Positions 34,770-45,616 of a stretch of DNA of 64,000 bases are shown one piece after another. A program made the position numbers and the translations under genes. Source of the DNA: Microbacterium oxydans (lineage in GTDB: Bacteria; Actinomycetota; Actinomycetes; Actinomycetales; Microbacteriaceae); NCBI RefSeq assembly GCF_000956405.1, contig NZ_JYIV01000025.1, positions 100,862-164,861 of the forward strand, written 5' to 3'. A model generated the notes under the pieces. The model worked only from the letters and a program-made list of their open reading frames with translations. It had not been told where the DNA came from and made no database searches. Each line of letters opens with the position of its first letter. Position 1 is the stretch's first letter.

Positions 34770-36152
34770 ATGCAACGCCTCCTCGTCGCGCTCCTCGCCG
34801 CCTTCGACGCCGCCATCGCCGCGGCGGTCGGTCTCGTCGTGCTGCTCGCGCCGTTGACGCTCCTGTGGACTCTCGCTTTCGGGATCACCGCCGACTGGGG
34901 TGCGCTCTGGCCGCTCACCGGCACGCTCTGGGAGTTCGGGCATGGGGTGCCGCTGGCGGTGACGATCCCGGATGAACTACTCGTCGCGCTCGCGATCCCC
35001 GCTCAGGCCGCGTCGTTCGCGGTGTCGATCACCCCGCTGGCGTTCCTGCTCTTCACGCTGCTGTTCGCCGCGCGTTCCGGAGCCAGAGCGGCCGCTGCGG
35101 GAACCTGGCTGCTCGGCGTGCTGTCCGGCACCGTGGTGTTCACCGCGATCTCCACCGCTGTCGCGCTGACCGCGCGCCTGGACGCGGCGCAGACACCCCT
35201 TCTGCTCGCGATCGTCCTGCCCGCAGCGGTGTACTTCGTCGGCGCGCTCTGCGGCGCCGTCCGTGTCGCGTGGGAAGAGGGCGACGGCGGCATCCTCGAC
35301 CGTCTGCACGATCGCCTCGACGTCCACGAGGACTGGGCACCGGTCCCCGCCGCCGTCGTCCGAGGCGCGGCCTTCGCCCTGGTGGGTGTGGTCGGTACGG
35401 CGGCCTTGGCTCTTGCGGTGATGACCCTGTTCCGCGGGGGAGAGGTCGTCGCTCTCTTCCAGGCCTCCCGAGTGGATGCGCTGGGTGCGACGGTGATGAC
35501 CCTGGCACAGCTGGTGTACCTGCCGACCCTGATCGTCTGGGCCGCGTCCTGGCTCGCCGGGCCCGGCTTCGCGGTCGGCGTCGGCACCGCGGTGTCGCCG
35601 GCGGGCACGCAGCTCGGGGTCGTGCCCGGCGTCCCCGTATTCGGTCTGCTGCCCGAGAACAGCTCGATGTGGATGCTGATCGTGGTGCTCGTCCCGATCG
35701 CCGCCGGAGCGTTCGCGGGGTGGGCGGTGCGCTCCCGTCTCGTCTGGGAGGGCACACCGCTGGGAACGGCGCAGCGCGCCGTCATCGCGGTGGGGATCGC
35801 GGTCGTCACTGCAGGCGTCGGTGGGATCGCCGCCGTTCTGGCGAACGGATCGATGGGGCCGGGACGGCTGTCCGAGGTCGGGCCGGCAGCGCTTCCCTTC
35901 ATGCTCGCCCTCGGCCTCGAGGTGCTCGTCGGTGCGGCTATTCTGCTCCTGTCCCCACGGCACCGTGATGAGCTGGCGGAGGAGCGGACGGATCGCTGGA
36001 TCGCAGAGATGTCCGAGCTCGAACCGAGCCAGGCCCCGGTGGTGCCGGTGCCGGGGATCCCCCTCCCACGAGCACACGACCAGGCGTTCGACGATACGGC
36101 GCCCCTCGACGATGTCCGGGGCTTCAGACCGCCCACGGGCAACCGCGACTGA
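34770..36152 (+). CDS. perM: PerM-like membrane protein (DUF6350)
   Basis: A 460-residue protein with about ten hydrophobic segments and a polar, Pro-rich C-terminal tail of about 75 residues. Layout and position, directly before purN and purH, match M. tuberculosis PerM (Rv0955), which stabilises the cell-division protein FtsB under stress. The assignment rests mainly on synteny and general topology, as individual motifs are weak. TAGTCT ends 9 nt before ATG 34770, with no ribosome binding site seen. Confidence 0.75.
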   Translation: MQRLLVALLAAFDAAIAAAVGLVVLLAPLTLLWTLAFGITADWGALWPLTGTLWEFGHGVPLAVTIPDELLVALAIPAQAASFAVSITPLAFLLFTLLFAARSGARAAAAGTWLLGVLSGTVVFTAISTAVALTARLDAAQTPLLLAIVLPAAVYFVGALCGAVRVAWEEGDGGILDRLHDRLDVHEDWAPVPAAVVRGAAFALVGVVGTAALALAVMTLFRGGEVVALFQASRVDALGATVMTLAQLVYLPTLIVWAASWLAGPGFAVGVGTAVSPAGTQLGVVPGVPVFGLLPENSSMWMLIVVLVPIAAGAFAGWAVRSRLVWEGTPLGTAQRAVIAVGIAVVTAGVGGIAAVLANGSMGPGRLSEVGPAALPFMLALGLEVLVGAAILLLSPRHRDELAEERTDRWIAEMSELEPSQAPVVPVPGIPLPRAHDQAFDDTAPLDDVRGFRPPTGNRD

Positions 36153-36203
36153 CGGCCCCTGGAGCGCCAGCCGAGCCGGGCGGAACGGGTGTCGGCGCCC
36201 CGG

Positions 36204-36209
36204 TAGACT
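36204..36209 (+). promoter_or_regulatory. Leaderless-type -10 box (TAGACT) of purN
   Basis: TAGACT ends 6 nt before GTG 36216, giving purN-purH their own promoter separate from perM. Confidence 0.6.
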
Positions 36210-36215
36210 GGGCGC

Positions 36216-36803
36216 GTGCTCACGGTCGCCGTTCTCATCTCGGGCACCGGCTCGAACCTTCGCGCCCTCCTCGAGGCCGCTCGTCATCCCGATTTTCCCG
36301 CCAGGGTGGTCGTCGTGGGTGCCGACCGCGAAGCCGAGGGCCTCGCCCACGCCGAGGAGTTCGGCGTCCCCAGTTTCACCGTGCCGTGGCATGAGCACGA
36401 GAGCCGCGAGGCATGGGGTGCGGAGCTCGCCGGCCAGCTCACGGTCTGGAACCCTGACCTCGTGGTGCTGAGCGGTCTCATGCGCCTGCTTCCCCCCTCG
36501 CTGGTCGCGCAGTACTCGCCGCGCCTCATCAACACGCACCCCGCCTTCCTGCCCGAGTTCCCCGGCGCCCACGGCGTCCGCGACGCGCTCGCGGCGGGCG
36601 TCGCACAGACCGGGGCCAGCGTGATCGTCGTCGACGACGGCGTCGACACCGGCCCGATCCTGGCGCAGGAGCGGGTTCCGATCCTCGACGGTGACACCGA
36701 GCACAGCCTGCACGAGCGCATCAAGCCCGTCGAGCGCCGTCTGCTCATCGACGTGGTCCGTGGGATCGCGACCGGCGACCTCGTCCTCAGCTCTTCCTCC
36801 TGA
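36216..36803 (+). CDS. purN: Phosphoribosylglycinamide formyltransferase
   Basis: Transfers a formyl group from 10-formyl-THF to GAR in purine synthesis. The 195-residue protein has the GAR-binding start [15 protein letters not shown], the catalytic Asn-His in [13 protein letters not shown] and the catalytic Asp in [13 protein letters not shown] 36216 is the start, set by the -10 box. purH follows after 36 bp, as in many actinobacteria. Confidence 0.96.
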   Translation: MLTVAVLISGTGSNLRALLEAARHPDFPARVVVVGADREAEGLAHAEEFGVPSFTVPWHEHESREAWGAELAGQLTVWNPDLVVLSGLMRLLPPSLVAQYSPRLINTHPAFLPEFPGAHGVRDALAAGVAQTGASVIVVDDGVDTGPILAQERVPILDGDTEHSLHERIKPVERRLLIDVVRGIATGDLVLSSSS

Positions 36804-36839
36804 CCCCCTCACCCGCACCCCCGCACGAAGGAGCCCTTC

Positions 36840-38447
36840 ATGGCCGGCCCCCGCCACGACCCCACGCTCTACCGCGATCGCGACACCGTGCCGATCAGGC
36901 GCGCGCTCGTCTCGGTGAGCGACAAGACCGACCTGCTCGTGCTGGCTGCGGCGCTCGCTGACGCGGGTGTCGAGATCGTCTCGACCGGCTCGACGGCCTC
37001 GAGCATCCGGGAGGCGGGATTCGAGGTCACCGACGTCGCCGCGGTGACGGGTGTCGCTGAGATGCTCGACGGCCGCGTCAAGACGCTGCACCCGAAGATC
37101 CACGGCGGTCTGCTCGCCGACCTGCGTCTCGAGGACCACGAGCGCCAGCTCGCCGACCTCGACATCACCCCCTTCGAGCTCGTGGTCGTCAACCTCTACC
37201 CGTTCGTCGAGACCGTCGCCTCCGGGGCGGCGGGCGACGACGTGGTCGAGCAGATCGACATCGGCGGCCCCGCGATGGTTCGCGCTGCAGCGAAGAACCA
37301 CGCGAACGTGGCGATCGTGGTTTCTCCGCAGTCGTATCCCGGCATCATCGCGGCGATCGGCGATGGCGGCACCTCGCTGACGCAGCGTCGTGAGCTGGCA
37401 GCCCGGGCGTTCGCGCACACGGCGGCATACGACACCGCGGTCGCCTCCTGGTTCGCCGAGGGCACGCTGCAGGACGACGGCGACCTGCCGACCCATCTCA
37501 CGATCCAGGCGGAACGGCTCGCGACGCTCCGCTACGGCGAGAACTCGCACCAGCGCGGCGCCATCTACACCCGTGCCGGCGGTCACGGCATCGCGCAGGC
37601 CACCCAGCTGCAGGGCAAGGAGATGTCGTACAACAACTACGTCGACGCCGACGCCGCCCTGCGTGCGGCCTACGACATGGTCAAGCCGGCCGTCGCCATC
37701 ATCAAGCACGCCAACCCGTGCGGTATCGCCACGACTGCGCCGAACGCACTCGACCCGATCGCCAGCGCCCACCTGCGCGCGCACGAGTGCGACCCCGTCT
37801 CGGCGTACGGCGGCGTGATCGCGGCCAACGGCACGGTGACCCTGAAGATGGCCGAGAACCTCAAGGACATCTTCACCGAGGTCATCGTCGCGCCGTCGTT
37901 CGAGCCCGCGGCACTGGAGGTCTTCAAGGCGAAGAAGAACCTGCGTCTGCTGCAGCTGCCCGAGGACTGGCAGCAGGAGCGCATGGACGTGCGTCTCGTC
38001 TCCGGCGGTCTGCTGCTGCAGGATGCCGACCGCTTCCCCGACGACATCGTCTCCGTCGCGAAGAACTGGGAGCTGGTCTCGGGCGAGCGCCCCAGCGACG
38101 AGGAGATGGAGAACCTCATCTTCGCGTGGAAGGCGTGCCGAGCCGTCAAGTCGAACGCGATCGTGCTCGCAAAGGACAACGCCACGGTCGGTGTCGGCAT
38201 GGGCCAGGTCAACCGCGTCGACTCCTGCCGCCTCGCGGTGGAGCGGGCAGGGGACCGTGCGGCCGGATCGGTCGCGTCCTCCGATGCGTTCTTCCCCTTC
38301 GCCGATGGTGCCCAGGTGCTGATCGACGCCGGAGTCACGGCGATCGTGCAGCCGGGCGGCTCCGTGCGCGACGAGGAGGTCGTGGACGCGGCCCGCAAGG
38401 CGGGCGTCACGATGTTCTTCACGGGGGAGCGTCACTTCTTCCACTGA
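36840..38447 (+). CDS. purH: Bifunctional AICAR formyltransferase / IMP cyclohydrolase
   Basis: Performs the last two steps of IMP synthesis. In the 535-residue protein the N-terminal cyclohydrolase (residues 20-160) shows VSDKTDL, STGSTAS and [14 protein letters not shown]; the formyltransferase domain shows [27 protein letters not shown] and the catalytic Lys-His in IIKHANPCG, ending in GERHFFH. AAGGAG lies before ATG 36840. It forms an operon with purN. Confidence 0.97.
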   Translation: MAGPRHDPTLYRDRDTVPIRRALVSVSDKTDLLVLAAALADAGVEIVSTGSTASSIREAGFEVTDVAAVTGVAEMLDGRVKTLHPKIHGGLLADLRLEDHERQLADLDITPFELVVVNLYPFVETVASGAAGDDVVEQIDIGGPAMVRAAAKNHANVAIVVSPQSYPGIIAAIGDGGTSLTQRRELAARAFAHTAAYDTAVASWFAEGTLQDDGDLPTHLTIQAERLATLRYGENSHQRGAIYTRAGGHGIAQATQLQGKEMSYNNYVDADAALRAAYDMVKPAVAIIKHANPCGIATTAPNALDPIASAHLRAHECDPVSAYGGVIAANGTVTLKMAENLKDIFTEVIVAPSFEPAALEVFKAKKNLRLLQLPEDWQQERMDVRLVSGGLLLQDADRFPDDIVSVAKNWELVSGERPSDEEMENLIFAWKACRAVKSNAIVLAKDNATVGVGMGQVNRVDSCRLAVERAGDRAAGSVASSDAFFPFADGAQVLIDAGVTAIVQPGGSVRDEEVVDAARKAGVTMFFTGERHFFH

Positions 38448-38514
38448 GCGCACGCCTGCGCCCTGGGCGCTCCGTTCCGGGAAATCAGTATGGCTCGCGC
38501 CGACGGGCCGCCTA

Positions 38515-38520
38515 TATACT
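38515..38520 (+). promoter_or_regulatory. -10 box (TATACT) of the methyltransferase gene
   Basis: TATACT, close to the general consensus, lies 30 nt before ATG 38551. The stretch around it is more AT-rich than its surroundings. Confidence 0.5.
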
Positions 38521-38550
38521 GGGCGCTCACTGGGGCGATGGGGCGACGGT

Positions 38551-39474
38551 ATGGAAACACAGGCGTGTGCAGGCTCGACCGACGACAGAGCGGCGGCCCC
38601 GTGGCTGAGACCATCCTCGTATTGGACGCCGGCCCATCTCGTGGATTCGGCCTGGATCACCCATGGAGCGTTCGCCGCATGGCTGATCGACGTGCTGCGC
38701 CCGCGTGATGTCGTGGAGCTGGGTACGCACAACGGTTTCTCGTGCTTTGCGTTCGCCGAAGCGGCGAAGCGGTTGGGTCACCCGATCACGATCAACGCCT
38801 TGGACAGCTGGGAAGGCGATGATCACGCGGGGTTCTACGACGACTCCACGTACCGGGGTGTGCGCGCGATCGCTCGACGGGACTACCCCTCGTCGGTGAT
38901 ACTGCACCGCGGATACTTCTCGGACTCGCGACCGCGTTTCGGGGTGTCGTCCGTCGACCTCCTCCACATCGACGGGCGCCATAGCTATGAGGACGCGCTC
39001 GAGGACTACGAGCTGTGGCGGGACACCGTCCGCGAGGGAGGAGTGATCCTCTTCCACGACATCGTCGAACGACGAGACGACTTCGGCGTCTGGCGCCTGT
39101 GGGATGAGATCGCCGAACCCGGGCGCTCGTTCGCCTTCCACCACGGGCACGGTCTTGGAGTGGTCGCGGTGGGGACGATCACCCAGGAGCCGTTGCGCGC
39201 GCTCTTCGATGCCGACGCCTCGGTCGCCGAAGCCATCCGTGCTGACTTCGAGCGTCTCGGAGCATCGATAGCGCGAACAGCCCGCATCCCTCACCTGGAG
39301 GCAGAGGTCTCTTCCCTGCACCGGGTCGTCGAGATGCTCCAGGCGGAGAGAGTGCGCCTCTCCGAGGCCATCGTCGCCCGTGATGATGCCCTGGCATCGT
39401 TGCGAGCGAGCGCGAGCTGGAAGGTCACGGAGCCCCTGCGCGCGGTCAGCCGCGCATTCCGCTGGGGTCGCTGA
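38551..39474 (+). CDS. SAM-dependent methyltransferase (Methyltransf_24 type) with coiled-coil tail
   Basis: A 307-residue protein. Residues 30-210 form a class I methyltransferase of the Methyltransf_24 group, with the SAM loop VVELGTHNGFSCFAFAEAAK and the later DLLHIDGRHSYEDALEDYE and GGVILFHDI. Residues 235-290 are a predicted coiled coil, and the tail SASWKVTEPLRAVSRAF resembles the end of many glycan-related glycosyltransferases and methyltransferases. It may modify a cell-surface sugar. It stands alone between purH and the alkylation-repair operon, with its own promoter, which suggests an inserted accessory gene. Confidence 0.82.
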   Translation: METQACAGSTDDRAAAPWLRPSSYWTPAHLVDSAWITHGAFAAWLIDVLRPRDVVELGTHNGFSCFAFAEAAKRLGHPITINALDSWEGDDHAGFYDDSTYRGVRAIARRDYPSSVILHRGYFSDSRPRFGVSSVDLLHIDGRHSYEDALEDYELWRDTVREGGVILFHDIVERRDDFGVWRLWDEIAEPGRSFAFHHGHGLGVVAVGTITQEPLRALFDADASVAEAIRADFERLGASIARTARIPHLEAEVSSLHRVVEMLQAERVRLSEAIVARDDALASLRASASWKVTEPLRAVSRAFRWGR

Positions 39475-39550
39475 CGAGGGACGGTCACTCCGCGACAGTC
39501 GTGTCCGATTTCCGCCAGTCGTTGTCGGTGGGGCATGACACAGTGGAGGC

Positions 39551-41062
39551 ATGAGCTTCCCCGTGACGGACTTCGACGAGCGCTACCGTGCGATCAGCGC
39601 GCGCGACACCCGCTTCGACGGGCAGTTCGTGACGGCCGTCCGCTCGACCGGCATCTACTGCCGTCCGAGCTGCCCCGCGCGCACGCCCAAACCGCAGAAC
39701 GTGACGTTCTATCCGACCAGCGCCGCCGCGCACGAGGCAGGCTATCGGGCGTGCAAACGCTGCCTGCCCGAAGCTGCTCCTGGCTCGCCGGCATGGGATC
39801 TCCGTGGAGACACCGCCGCGCGAGCGATGAGGCTGATCTCCGACGGTGTCGTGGAGCGCGAAGGCGTGCCGGGGTTGGCTGCGCGCCTGGGCTATTCCGG
39901 TCGACACCTCACGCGGCTGCTGACCACCGAACTCGGTGCCGGGCCGCTCGCGTTGGCCAGAGCGCACAGGGCGCACACCGCGCGGATGCTGCTCGTCGGC
40001 ACCGATATGCCCGTCTCCGATGTCGCGTTCTCCGCCGGGTTCGCCAGCATCCGGCAGTGCAACGACACGATCCGCGAGGTCTTCGGACTCACACCGGGAG
40101 AGCTCAGGGCCCGTCGGCGGCTCCCGGCATCCGCCGCTCCCGGCTCGATCGACCTGGTGCTGCCTTACCGCGGTCCGCTCGACGCGAGCGGCATCTTCGC
40201 CTGGATGGCGGCGCGTGCGATCCCCGGCGTCGAGGAGAGCACAGAGACCTCGTTCTCGCGTCACCTCCGCATGTCCGGCGGTCCCGCTTGGTTCGAGGTG
40301 AGGCAGGACGAGGGGGAGCGCCTGCACCTGCGGGCGAGGGTCGCGCGGCTGGGCGATCTGGCACCGTTGGTCTCGACCGCGCGCCGCATCTTCGACCTCG
40401 ATGCGGACCCTCTGGCGATCGACGAGGCGCTCTCAAAACACGACGAGATCGCGCCGCTCGTCGCGCGCACCCCCGGCATCCGCGTGCCGGGGTCGGCTGA
40501 TCCGCATGAGATGCTCATCCGCGCGATGGTGGGGCAGCAGATCACCGTGGTCGCCGCCCGCACGGCACTCACCGCGCTCACCGAGGCACTGGGGGAGCGC
40601 ACCGAGAACGGACTGCTCTTCCCGACGATGGCGGCCATCGCCGCTCACGGAGCCGAGGTGCTGCGTGGTCCGGCCGCCCGTATCCGCGCCATCACCGGTG
40701 CAGCGGCCGCCCTCGCCGACGGATCGCTGACGCTCACTGTCGGAGACGACGGCATCGAACAGCGCGCTGCTCTGCTCGCGATGCCCGGCATCGGACCGTG
40801 GACCGCAGACTACGTGCGCATGCGTGTGCTCGGCGATCCCGACGTGCTGCTGCCGGGAGACGTCGCGCTGCGGGCGGGTGCTGCAGCTGCCGGGCTGCCC
40901 AGCGAACCTCGACCGCTCACCACCTGGGCCATGCGCGCCGCGCCATGGCGCAGCTATCTGAGCGCCCACCTCTGGCGTGCCGCTCCGGTGCGACCTGCCA
41001 GTCCACGGCGAGTCGCTGGGGCAGGCCGCCTCATCGAGACGACGACGAAGGAGAACTCATGA
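39551..41062 (+). CDS. alkA: Ada-AlkA fusion: methylphosphotriester sensor plus 3-methyladenine glycosylase
   Basis: A 503-residue protein in three parts: the Ada N-terminal zinc domain with ligands C37, C41, C68 and C71 (C37 being the methyl acceptor), an AraC-type HTH ([41 protein letters not shown]), and an AlkA-type HhH glycosylase ([21 protein letters not shown] with the expected Asp; [12 protein letters not shown]). It senses DNA alkylation, activates genes and removes alkylated purines. It lacks the Ada C-terminal methyltransferase, which is supplied by the overlapping ogt gene downstream. GGAGG precedes ATG 39551. Confidence 0.93.
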   Translation: MSFPVTDFDERYRAISARDTRFDGQFVTAVRSTGIYCRPSCPARTPKPQNVTFYPTSAAAHEAGYRACKRCLPEAAPGSPAWDLRGDTAARAMRLISDGVVEREGVPGLAARLGYSGRHLTRLLTTELGAGPLALARAHRAHTARMLLVGTDMPVSDVAFSAGFASIRQCNDTIREVFGLTPGELRARRRLPASAAPGSIDLVLPYRGPLDASGIFAWMAARAIPGVEESTETSFSRHLRMSGGPAWFEVRQDEGERLHLRARVARLGDLAPLVSTARRIFDLDADPLAIDEALSKHDEIAPLVARTPGIRVPGSADPHEMLIRAMVGQQITVVAARTALTALTEALGERTENGLLFPTMAAIAAHGAEVLRGPAARIRAITGAAAALADGSLTLTVGDDGIEQRAALLAMPGIGPWTADYVRMRVLGDPDVLLPGDVALRAGAAAAGLPSEPRPLTTWAMRAAPWRSYLSAHLWRAAPVRPASPRRVAGAGRLIETTTKENS

Positions 41063-41556
41063 CCGCCCTGATCCAGACCATCCAGACGCCGGACGGCGCC
41101 TTCACGGTCCTCGCCGACGACCGTCAGCGTGTGCTGTCCTCGGGGTGGACGTCCGATGTCGAGGCGATCCTCGGACGGCTGTCCGTGGCGAACCGACCCG
41201 AGTCGCTGCGCGACGCGGAGACGGATGCCGCGGACGCGGTGGTCGCCTACTACGCGGGCGACCTCTCGGCGATCGACTCCGTCTCCGTGAAGCAGACCGG
41301 CACCGCACTCCAGCTCGCCGGCTGGTCGGCGCTCCGGGAGATCGAGCCCGGTGGGCCGCTGACCTACACCGAGTTCGCCGCACGCCTCGACAACCCGCGG
41401 GCCGTTCGCGCTGCCGCGTCGATCTGCGCCCGCAACGCCCCCGCGCTCTTCGTGCCCTGCCACCGGGTGCTGCGCACCGACGGGAGTCTTGGAGGGTTCG
41501 CGTGGGGCGTCGACGTCAAGGAGAGCTTGCTCGCGAGGGAGAGCGCCGCGGGCTGA
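41059..41556 (+). CDS. ogt: Methylated-DNA-protein-cysteine methyltransferase
   Basis: Repairs O6-alkylguanine by taking the alkyl group onto its own Cys. The 165-residue protein has the active-site motif VPCHRV and the DNA-binding helix around [20 protein letters not shown], with [12 protein letters not shown] at the end. It overlaps alkA by ATGA, and GAAGGAGAAC precedes the ATG, so it belongs to one alkylation-repair operon. Confidence 0.95.
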   Translation: MTALIQTIQTPDGAFTVLADDRQRVLSSGWTSDVEAILGRLSVANRPESLRDAETDAADAVVAYYAGDLSAIDSVSVKQTGTALQLAGWSALREIEPGGPLTYTEFAARLDNPRAVRAAASICARNAPALFVPCHRVLRTDGSLGGFAWGVDVKESLLARESAAG

Positions 41557-41613
41557 ATCGACAGCGTCACGGAGGCAGGGGGGTGCGGCGTTCGGACTGA
41601 TCGGGAATGTCTC

Positions 41614-41643
41614 TTGCTTTCAGCTGGTTCACAGCAATAGGCT
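41614..41643 (+). promoter_or_regulatory. Promoter of the ABC exporter leader
   Basis: TTGCTT (-35, 41614-41619), 18 nt, TAGGCT (-10, 41638-41643). Transcription would begin near 41650, leaving about 215 nt of leader before the exporter gene. Confidence 0.55.
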
Positions 41644-41696
41644 GGTGGGCTGTCGCGCCAACCGGACGACATCGCCGAGCCCCTGAGGAGGACACC

Positions 41697-41762
41697 ATGT
41701 TCACGATCGCCACCGCGCGGATCGCAGCTCTCGGCTCGACCCCGGCGCGTCCGCTCTCCTAG
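41697..41762 (+). CDS. Putative 21-residue leader peptide of the ABC exporter operon
   Basis: A short frame, MFTIATARIAALGSTPARPL followed by Ser and TAG, with a very good ribosome binding site (GAGGAGG, 6 nt before ATG). It sits about 50 nt after a promoter and 102 nt before the exporter gene, with a hairpin in between. The 308-bp gap around it holds nothing else. Leader peptides with this layout control antibiotic-exporter genes by ribosome stalling; B. subtilis bmrB before bmrCD is the closest parallel known to me. The control role is inferred. Confidence 0.5.
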   Translation: MFTIATARIAALGSTPARPLS

Positions 41763-41785
41763 AGCCACCCCGCCCCTTCTCCGTC

Positions 41786-41819
41786 GGATGCCGGACCCTG
41801 TGGGTCCGCTCTCGCATCC
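41786..41819 (+). promoter_or_regulatory. Hairpin between the leader peptide and the exporter gene
   Basis: A perfect 7-bp stem (41792-41798 with 41802-41808, 3-nt loop), extended by GGATGC (41786-41791) pairing with GCATCC (41814-41819). It starts 24 nt after the leader-peptide stop, where an attenuator would be expected. Confidence 0.5.
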
Positions 41820-41864
41820 GTCCCCTTCCGCAACCGCTGTCCATACGAAACTCGTCTGAGAGAC

Positions 41865-43796
41865 ATGTCCTCCTCGCCTTCCGCGCAGAATCCCTCGCCT
41901 TCATCGACCCTTTCCACTCCGGCTGCACTGTGGCGCCTGAAGCCCTTCGTGAAGCCGGTCATCTGGCGGCTCGCCGGCGGTGCCGCCAGCGCGCTCATCG
42001 CCGCCGTCATCGCCCTGATGATTCCGATCGTCCTCGAGCAGATCATCAGCGGACCCGTCCGTTCGGGTGAGATCAGCGCCATCATCTGGGGTGCTGTCGC
42101 CGTGTTCGCGCTCGCCCTGGGCGAGGCCCTCATGGTATGGCTGCGACGTCAGTTCGTGCTCAACCCGGCCACGCAGGTCGAGTACAAGATGCGCACGGAG
42201 CTCTATTCGCGCCTGCAGACCCTCCCGGTGTCCTTCCACGACCGGTGGGGCTCAGGACAGCTGCTCAGCCGCATGATGCAGGACATCGGCCTCATCCGCC
42301 GCTGGCTCGCGTTCGGCCTCGTGCTCCTGGTCGTCAACATCCTCACGATCATCATCGGCTCCGTGCTGCTGTTCCGGTGGCACTGGCTGCTGGGCACGAT
42401 CTTCCTGGTCACGGCGATCCCGCTGTGGATCCGCGGCTACCTGTTCGAGAAGCGCTACGGCGCCCTCACCCGCCGCAGCCAGGATCAGGCCGGCGACCTC
42501 GCGACCAGCGTCGAGGAGAGCGTGCACGGGATCCGCGTGCTGAAGGCGTTCGGGCGCGGCAAGCACGCCCTGAGCCGCTTCAGCAGGCAGGCCGAGACGC
42601 TGCGCGAGACCGAGATGAGCAAGGCCGGTGCGATCGCGTCGATCTGGTTCTGGCTCGACCTCATGCCGCAGATCGCGTTCGGCCTCAGCCTGATGTCCGG
42701 CATCTGGCTGATCTCCGTCGGGCAGATCGGCGAGGCGCAACTGTTCGCCTTCTTCGCGATGGCCGTCGTGCTGCGCTGGCCCATCGAGTCGATCGGCTTC
42801 CTGTTCTCGTTCATGCTCGATGCGCGCACGGCGACCGACCGCGTGTTCGACATCTTCTCGGAGACAAACACCATCACCGACCCCGAGCACCCGGTGCACA
42901 TCGAGAACCCGCGCGGAGAGCTCACGTTCGAGAACGCGCACTTCCGCTATCAAGACGCCGGCGCGCACGAACGCGACCTGCTCGACGGCATCGACCTGGT
43001 GCTGCGACCAGGGGAGACCATGGCGCTGGTCGGTCTCACCGGCAGCGGCAAGACCACCCTCACCACGCTGCCCACGCGTCTGTACGACGTGACGGGAGGC
43101 AGGGTCACCCTCGACGGGGTCGACGTGCGCGATCTGCCGCTCGCGGAACTCCGTCAGCACATCGCCATGGCATTCGAAGACGCGACGCTGTTCTCGGCCA
43201 CCGTGCGCGAGAACGTGCTGCTCGGTCGCGCCGAGCTCGACGTGCATGGTGAAGAGGGCGAGCGCGTGTTGCGCGAGGCTCTCGATGTCGCTCAGGCGTC
43301 GTTCGTCGACTCGCTGCCGGACGGTGTGGAGACGGTGATCGGCGAGGAGGGGCTCAGCCTCTCCGGCGGGCAGCGTCAGCGACTCGCGCTCGCTCGCGCG
43401 GTGGCGGCGAAGCCGAAGGTGCTCGTGCTCGACGACCCGCTGTCGGCGCTCGACGTCGACACCGAGGCGCTCGTGGAGGAGGCTCTGCGGCACGTGCTCG
43501 CAGACACGACCGCGTTGATCGTCGCGCATCGTCCCTCGACCGTCGCGCTCGCCGATCGCGTCGCCCTGCTCGAGGCCGGTCGTGTGACGGCGGTGGGGAC
43601 GCACTCCGAACTGCTGAAGACGAGTCGGCATTACCGTCACGTCATCTCCAGCCTCGAAGCGGAGGAGGCCGCGCGTACCGGCGCCATCCCGGTGATCCGC
43701 GATGAACAGGCGGAGATCGAGGAAGAGGTCCGTGCGGGCCTCGGGATGCAGGACGCCGACGAAGACCCGATCACCGAGAAGGAGGTGCAGCGATGA
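41865..43796 (+). CDS. Heterodimeric ABC exporter, half-transporter with degenerate site
   Basis: A 643-residue half-transporter: six membrane segments (residues 25-330) and a nucleotide-binding domain. Walker A is GLTGSGKTT, the signature [14 protein letters not shown], and Walker [13 protein letters not shown], where Asp replaces the catalytic Glu. This replacement marks the degenerate subunit of heterodimeric exporters such as BmrC, LmrC and TM287. The next gene overlaps by ATGA and has a normal Walker B, so the pair forms one drug-type exporter. The C-terminal 60 residues are an acidic extension. Expression is probably governed by the leader region upstream. Confidence 0.93.
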   Translation: MSSSPSAQNPSPSSTLSTPAALWRLKPFVKPVIWRLAGGAASALIAAVIALMIPIVLEQIISGPVRSGEISAIIWGAVAVFALALGEALMVWLRRQFVLNPATQVEYKMRTELYSRLQTLPVSFHDRWGSGQLLSRMMQDIGLIRRWLAFGLVLLVVNILTIIIGSVLLFRWHWLLGTIFLVTAIPLWIRGYLFEKRYGALTRRSQDQAGDLATSVEESVHGIRVLKAFGRGKHALSRFSRQAETLRETEMSKAGAIASIWFWLDLMPQIAFGLSLMSGIWLISVGQIGEAQLFAFFAMAVVLRWPIESIGFLFSFMLDARTATDRVFDIFSETNTITDPEHPVHIENPRGELTFENAHFRYQDAGAHERDLLDGIDLVLRPGETMALVGLTGSGKTTLTTLPTRLYDVTGGRVTLDGVDVRDLPLAELRQHIAMAFEDATLFSATVRENVLLGRAELDVHGEEGERVLREALDVAQASFVDSLPDGVETVIGEEGLSLSGGQRQRLALARAVAAKPKVLVLDDPLSALDVDTEALVEEALRHVLADTTALIVAHRPSTVALADRVALLEAGRVTAVGTHSELLKTSRHYRHVISSLEAEEAARTGAIPVIRDEQAEIEEEVRAGLGMQDADEDPITEKEVQR

Positions 43797-45607
43797 GCTC
43801 CGCCATCACCGGAACCCAGAACGAGGACCGTTCCGAGTACACCCGCGAGGAGAGCAGAGAGATCCGTCGTCGGTCCCTCCGTCTGCTCGGATCCCTGGTC
43901 AGCCCGCTGAAGCCGCGGATCGTGCTCGCGGCCGCGGTTCTGATCGTGTCGACCGCGCTCCAGGTCGCCGGCCCGATCCTCATCAGCATCGGTCTCGATC
44001 GTGCGCTGCCGGCGGCGATCGAGAAGGCCGACTGGATGCCGACGTTCATGATCGGAGGGATCTACCTGCTGGCGGGCGCCCTCGCCGCCGTTCTGATCGC
44101 CTGGTACGTGATCATCGCGGCGAAGCTCACCCAGGCGGTGCTGCTGGATCTGCGCAAGCGCATCTTCCTGCACACCCAGCGCCTGAGCCTGGAGTTCCAC
44201 GAGTCCTACACGTCGGGGCGCATCATCTCCCGTCAGACCAGTGACCTCGACTCGATCAAGGAGCTGCTCGACGGCGGTCTGAACGAACTCGTCTCCGGCG
44301 TGCTCTTCGGGCTGTTCACCTTCATCGCCCTGTGCGTCTGGGACTGGCAGTCGGGGTTGATCCTCGCGATCGGCGGAGTGCCGCTGTTCTACCTGATGCG
44401 CTGGTTCTACTCCCGCTCGCAGCTCGTGTACCGCGAGTCGCGCGTGATCAGCGCGAAGGTGATCGTGCAGTTCGTCGAGACGATGACCGGCATACGCGCC
44501 GTCAAGGCGTTCCGCAAGGAGCCGCGCAACGACAAGGCGTTCCAGGAGATCGCCGGCGACTACCGCGACGTCAACCGTCGCTCGATGCTGCTGTTCGGTA
44601 CGTTCGAGCCGGGCCTGATGGGCGTCGCGGCTCTCGTGCTCGGCATCGTCGTGCTGTGGGGCGGCATCCGGGTGTCGGAGGGGGCGCTGACGGTGGGTGT
44701 GCTGCTGTCCGCAGTGCTCTACGTGCGCAACTTCTTCGCGCCGATGCAGGAGATCGCGATGTTCCTGAACTCGTACCAGTCGGCCACGGCCGCGCTGGAG
44801 AAGGTGTCCGGGGTGCTCGAGGAGGTTCCGACCGTTCCGGACCCCGAGAACCCCGTCGACCTCTGGGAGGCCCGTGGGCACGTCGAGTTCGACGAGGTGA
44901 CCTTCGGCTACAACGGTGAGAAGACGATCCTCCCGAACTTCTCGCTCGACATCCCGGCGGGGCAGACGATCGCCCTCGTCGGTACGACCGGCGCCGGGAA
45001 GTCCACGCTCGCCAAGCTCATCTCGCGGTTCTACGACCCCTCCCAGGGGCTGGTGACGCTGGACGGCGTCGATCTGCGCTCGTTGCACCCGAAGGATCTC
45101 CGCCGCGCGATCGTCATGGTCACGCAGGAGGCCTACCTGTTCAGCGGCACGGTCGCCGACAACATCGCGCTCGGAAAGCCGGATGCGACCCTCGACGAGA
45201 TCAAGGCGGCCGCGAGAGCGGTCGGTGCCGACGGCTTCATCTCATCGCTGCCTGACGGGTACGGCACCGATGTGAACAAGCGCGGCGGCAGGGTGTCGGC
45301 CGGTCAACGTCAGCTGATCTCGTTCGCCAGGGCCTTCCTCGCGGATCCTGCGGTGCTGATCCTCGATGAGGCCACGGCATCTCTCGACATCCCGTCCGAG
45401 CGCTTGATCCAGGATGCCCTGCAGACCCTGCTGAAGGACCGCACGGCGATCATCATCGCGCACCGCCTGTCGACGGTCGCGATCGCCGATCGAGTGCTCG
45501 TGATGGAGCATGGGCGCATCATCGAGGACGACACCCCTGCTGCGCTCATCGGAGGCACCGGCAAGTTCGCGCAGCTGCATGCGGCCTGGCAGGAGACGCT
45601 CGTCTGA
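43793..45607 (+). CDS. Heterodimeric ABC exporter, catalytic half-transporter
   Basis: A 604-residue half-transporter with six membrane segments (about residues 40-330) and a nucleotide-binding domain: Walker [10 protein letters not shown], signature [15 protein letters not shown], Walker [13 protein letters not shown] with the catalytic Glu, and H-loop IIAHRLST. With the upstream subunit it forms an asymmetric exporter with one active and one degenerate ATP site. Start overlaps the previous stop (ATGA). A long hairpin ends the operon. Confidence 0.94.
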   Translation: MSSAITGTQNEDRSEYTREESREIRRRSLRLLGSLVSPLKPRIVLAAAVLIVSTALQVAGPILISIGLDRALPAAIEKADWMPTFMIGGIYLLAGALAAVLIAWYVIIAAKLTQAVLLDLRKRIFLHTQRLSLEFHESYTSGRIISRQTSDLDSIKELLDGGLNELVSGVLFGLFTFIALCVWDWQSGLILAIGGVPLFYLMRWFYSRSQLVYRESRVISAKVIVQFVETMTGIRAVKAFRKEPRNDKAFQEIAGDYRDVNRRSMLLFGTFEPGLMGVAALVLGIVVLWGGIRVSEGALTVGVLLSAVLYVRNFFAPMQEIAMFLNSYQSATAALEKVSGVLEEVPTVPDPENPVDLWEARGHVEFDEVTFGYNGEKTILPNFSLDIPAGQTIALVGTTGAGKSTLAKLISRFYDPSQGLVTLDGVDLRSLHPKDLRRAIVMVTQEAYLFSGTVADNIALGKPDATLDEIKAAARAVGADGFISSLPDGYGTDVNKRGGRVSAGQRQLISFARAFLADPAVLILDEATASLDIPSERLIQDALQTLLKDRTAIIIAHRLSTVAIADRVLVMEHGRIIEDDTPAALIGGTGKFAQLHAAWQETLV

Positions 45608-45616
45608 CCTCACCTC

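Noticed and set aside
34977..38732. Open antisense frame of 1251 codons opposite perM, purN and purH
   Set aside because: Opposes three well-identified genes, is low-complexity Arg/Asp/Val, and is typical of high-GC shadow frames.
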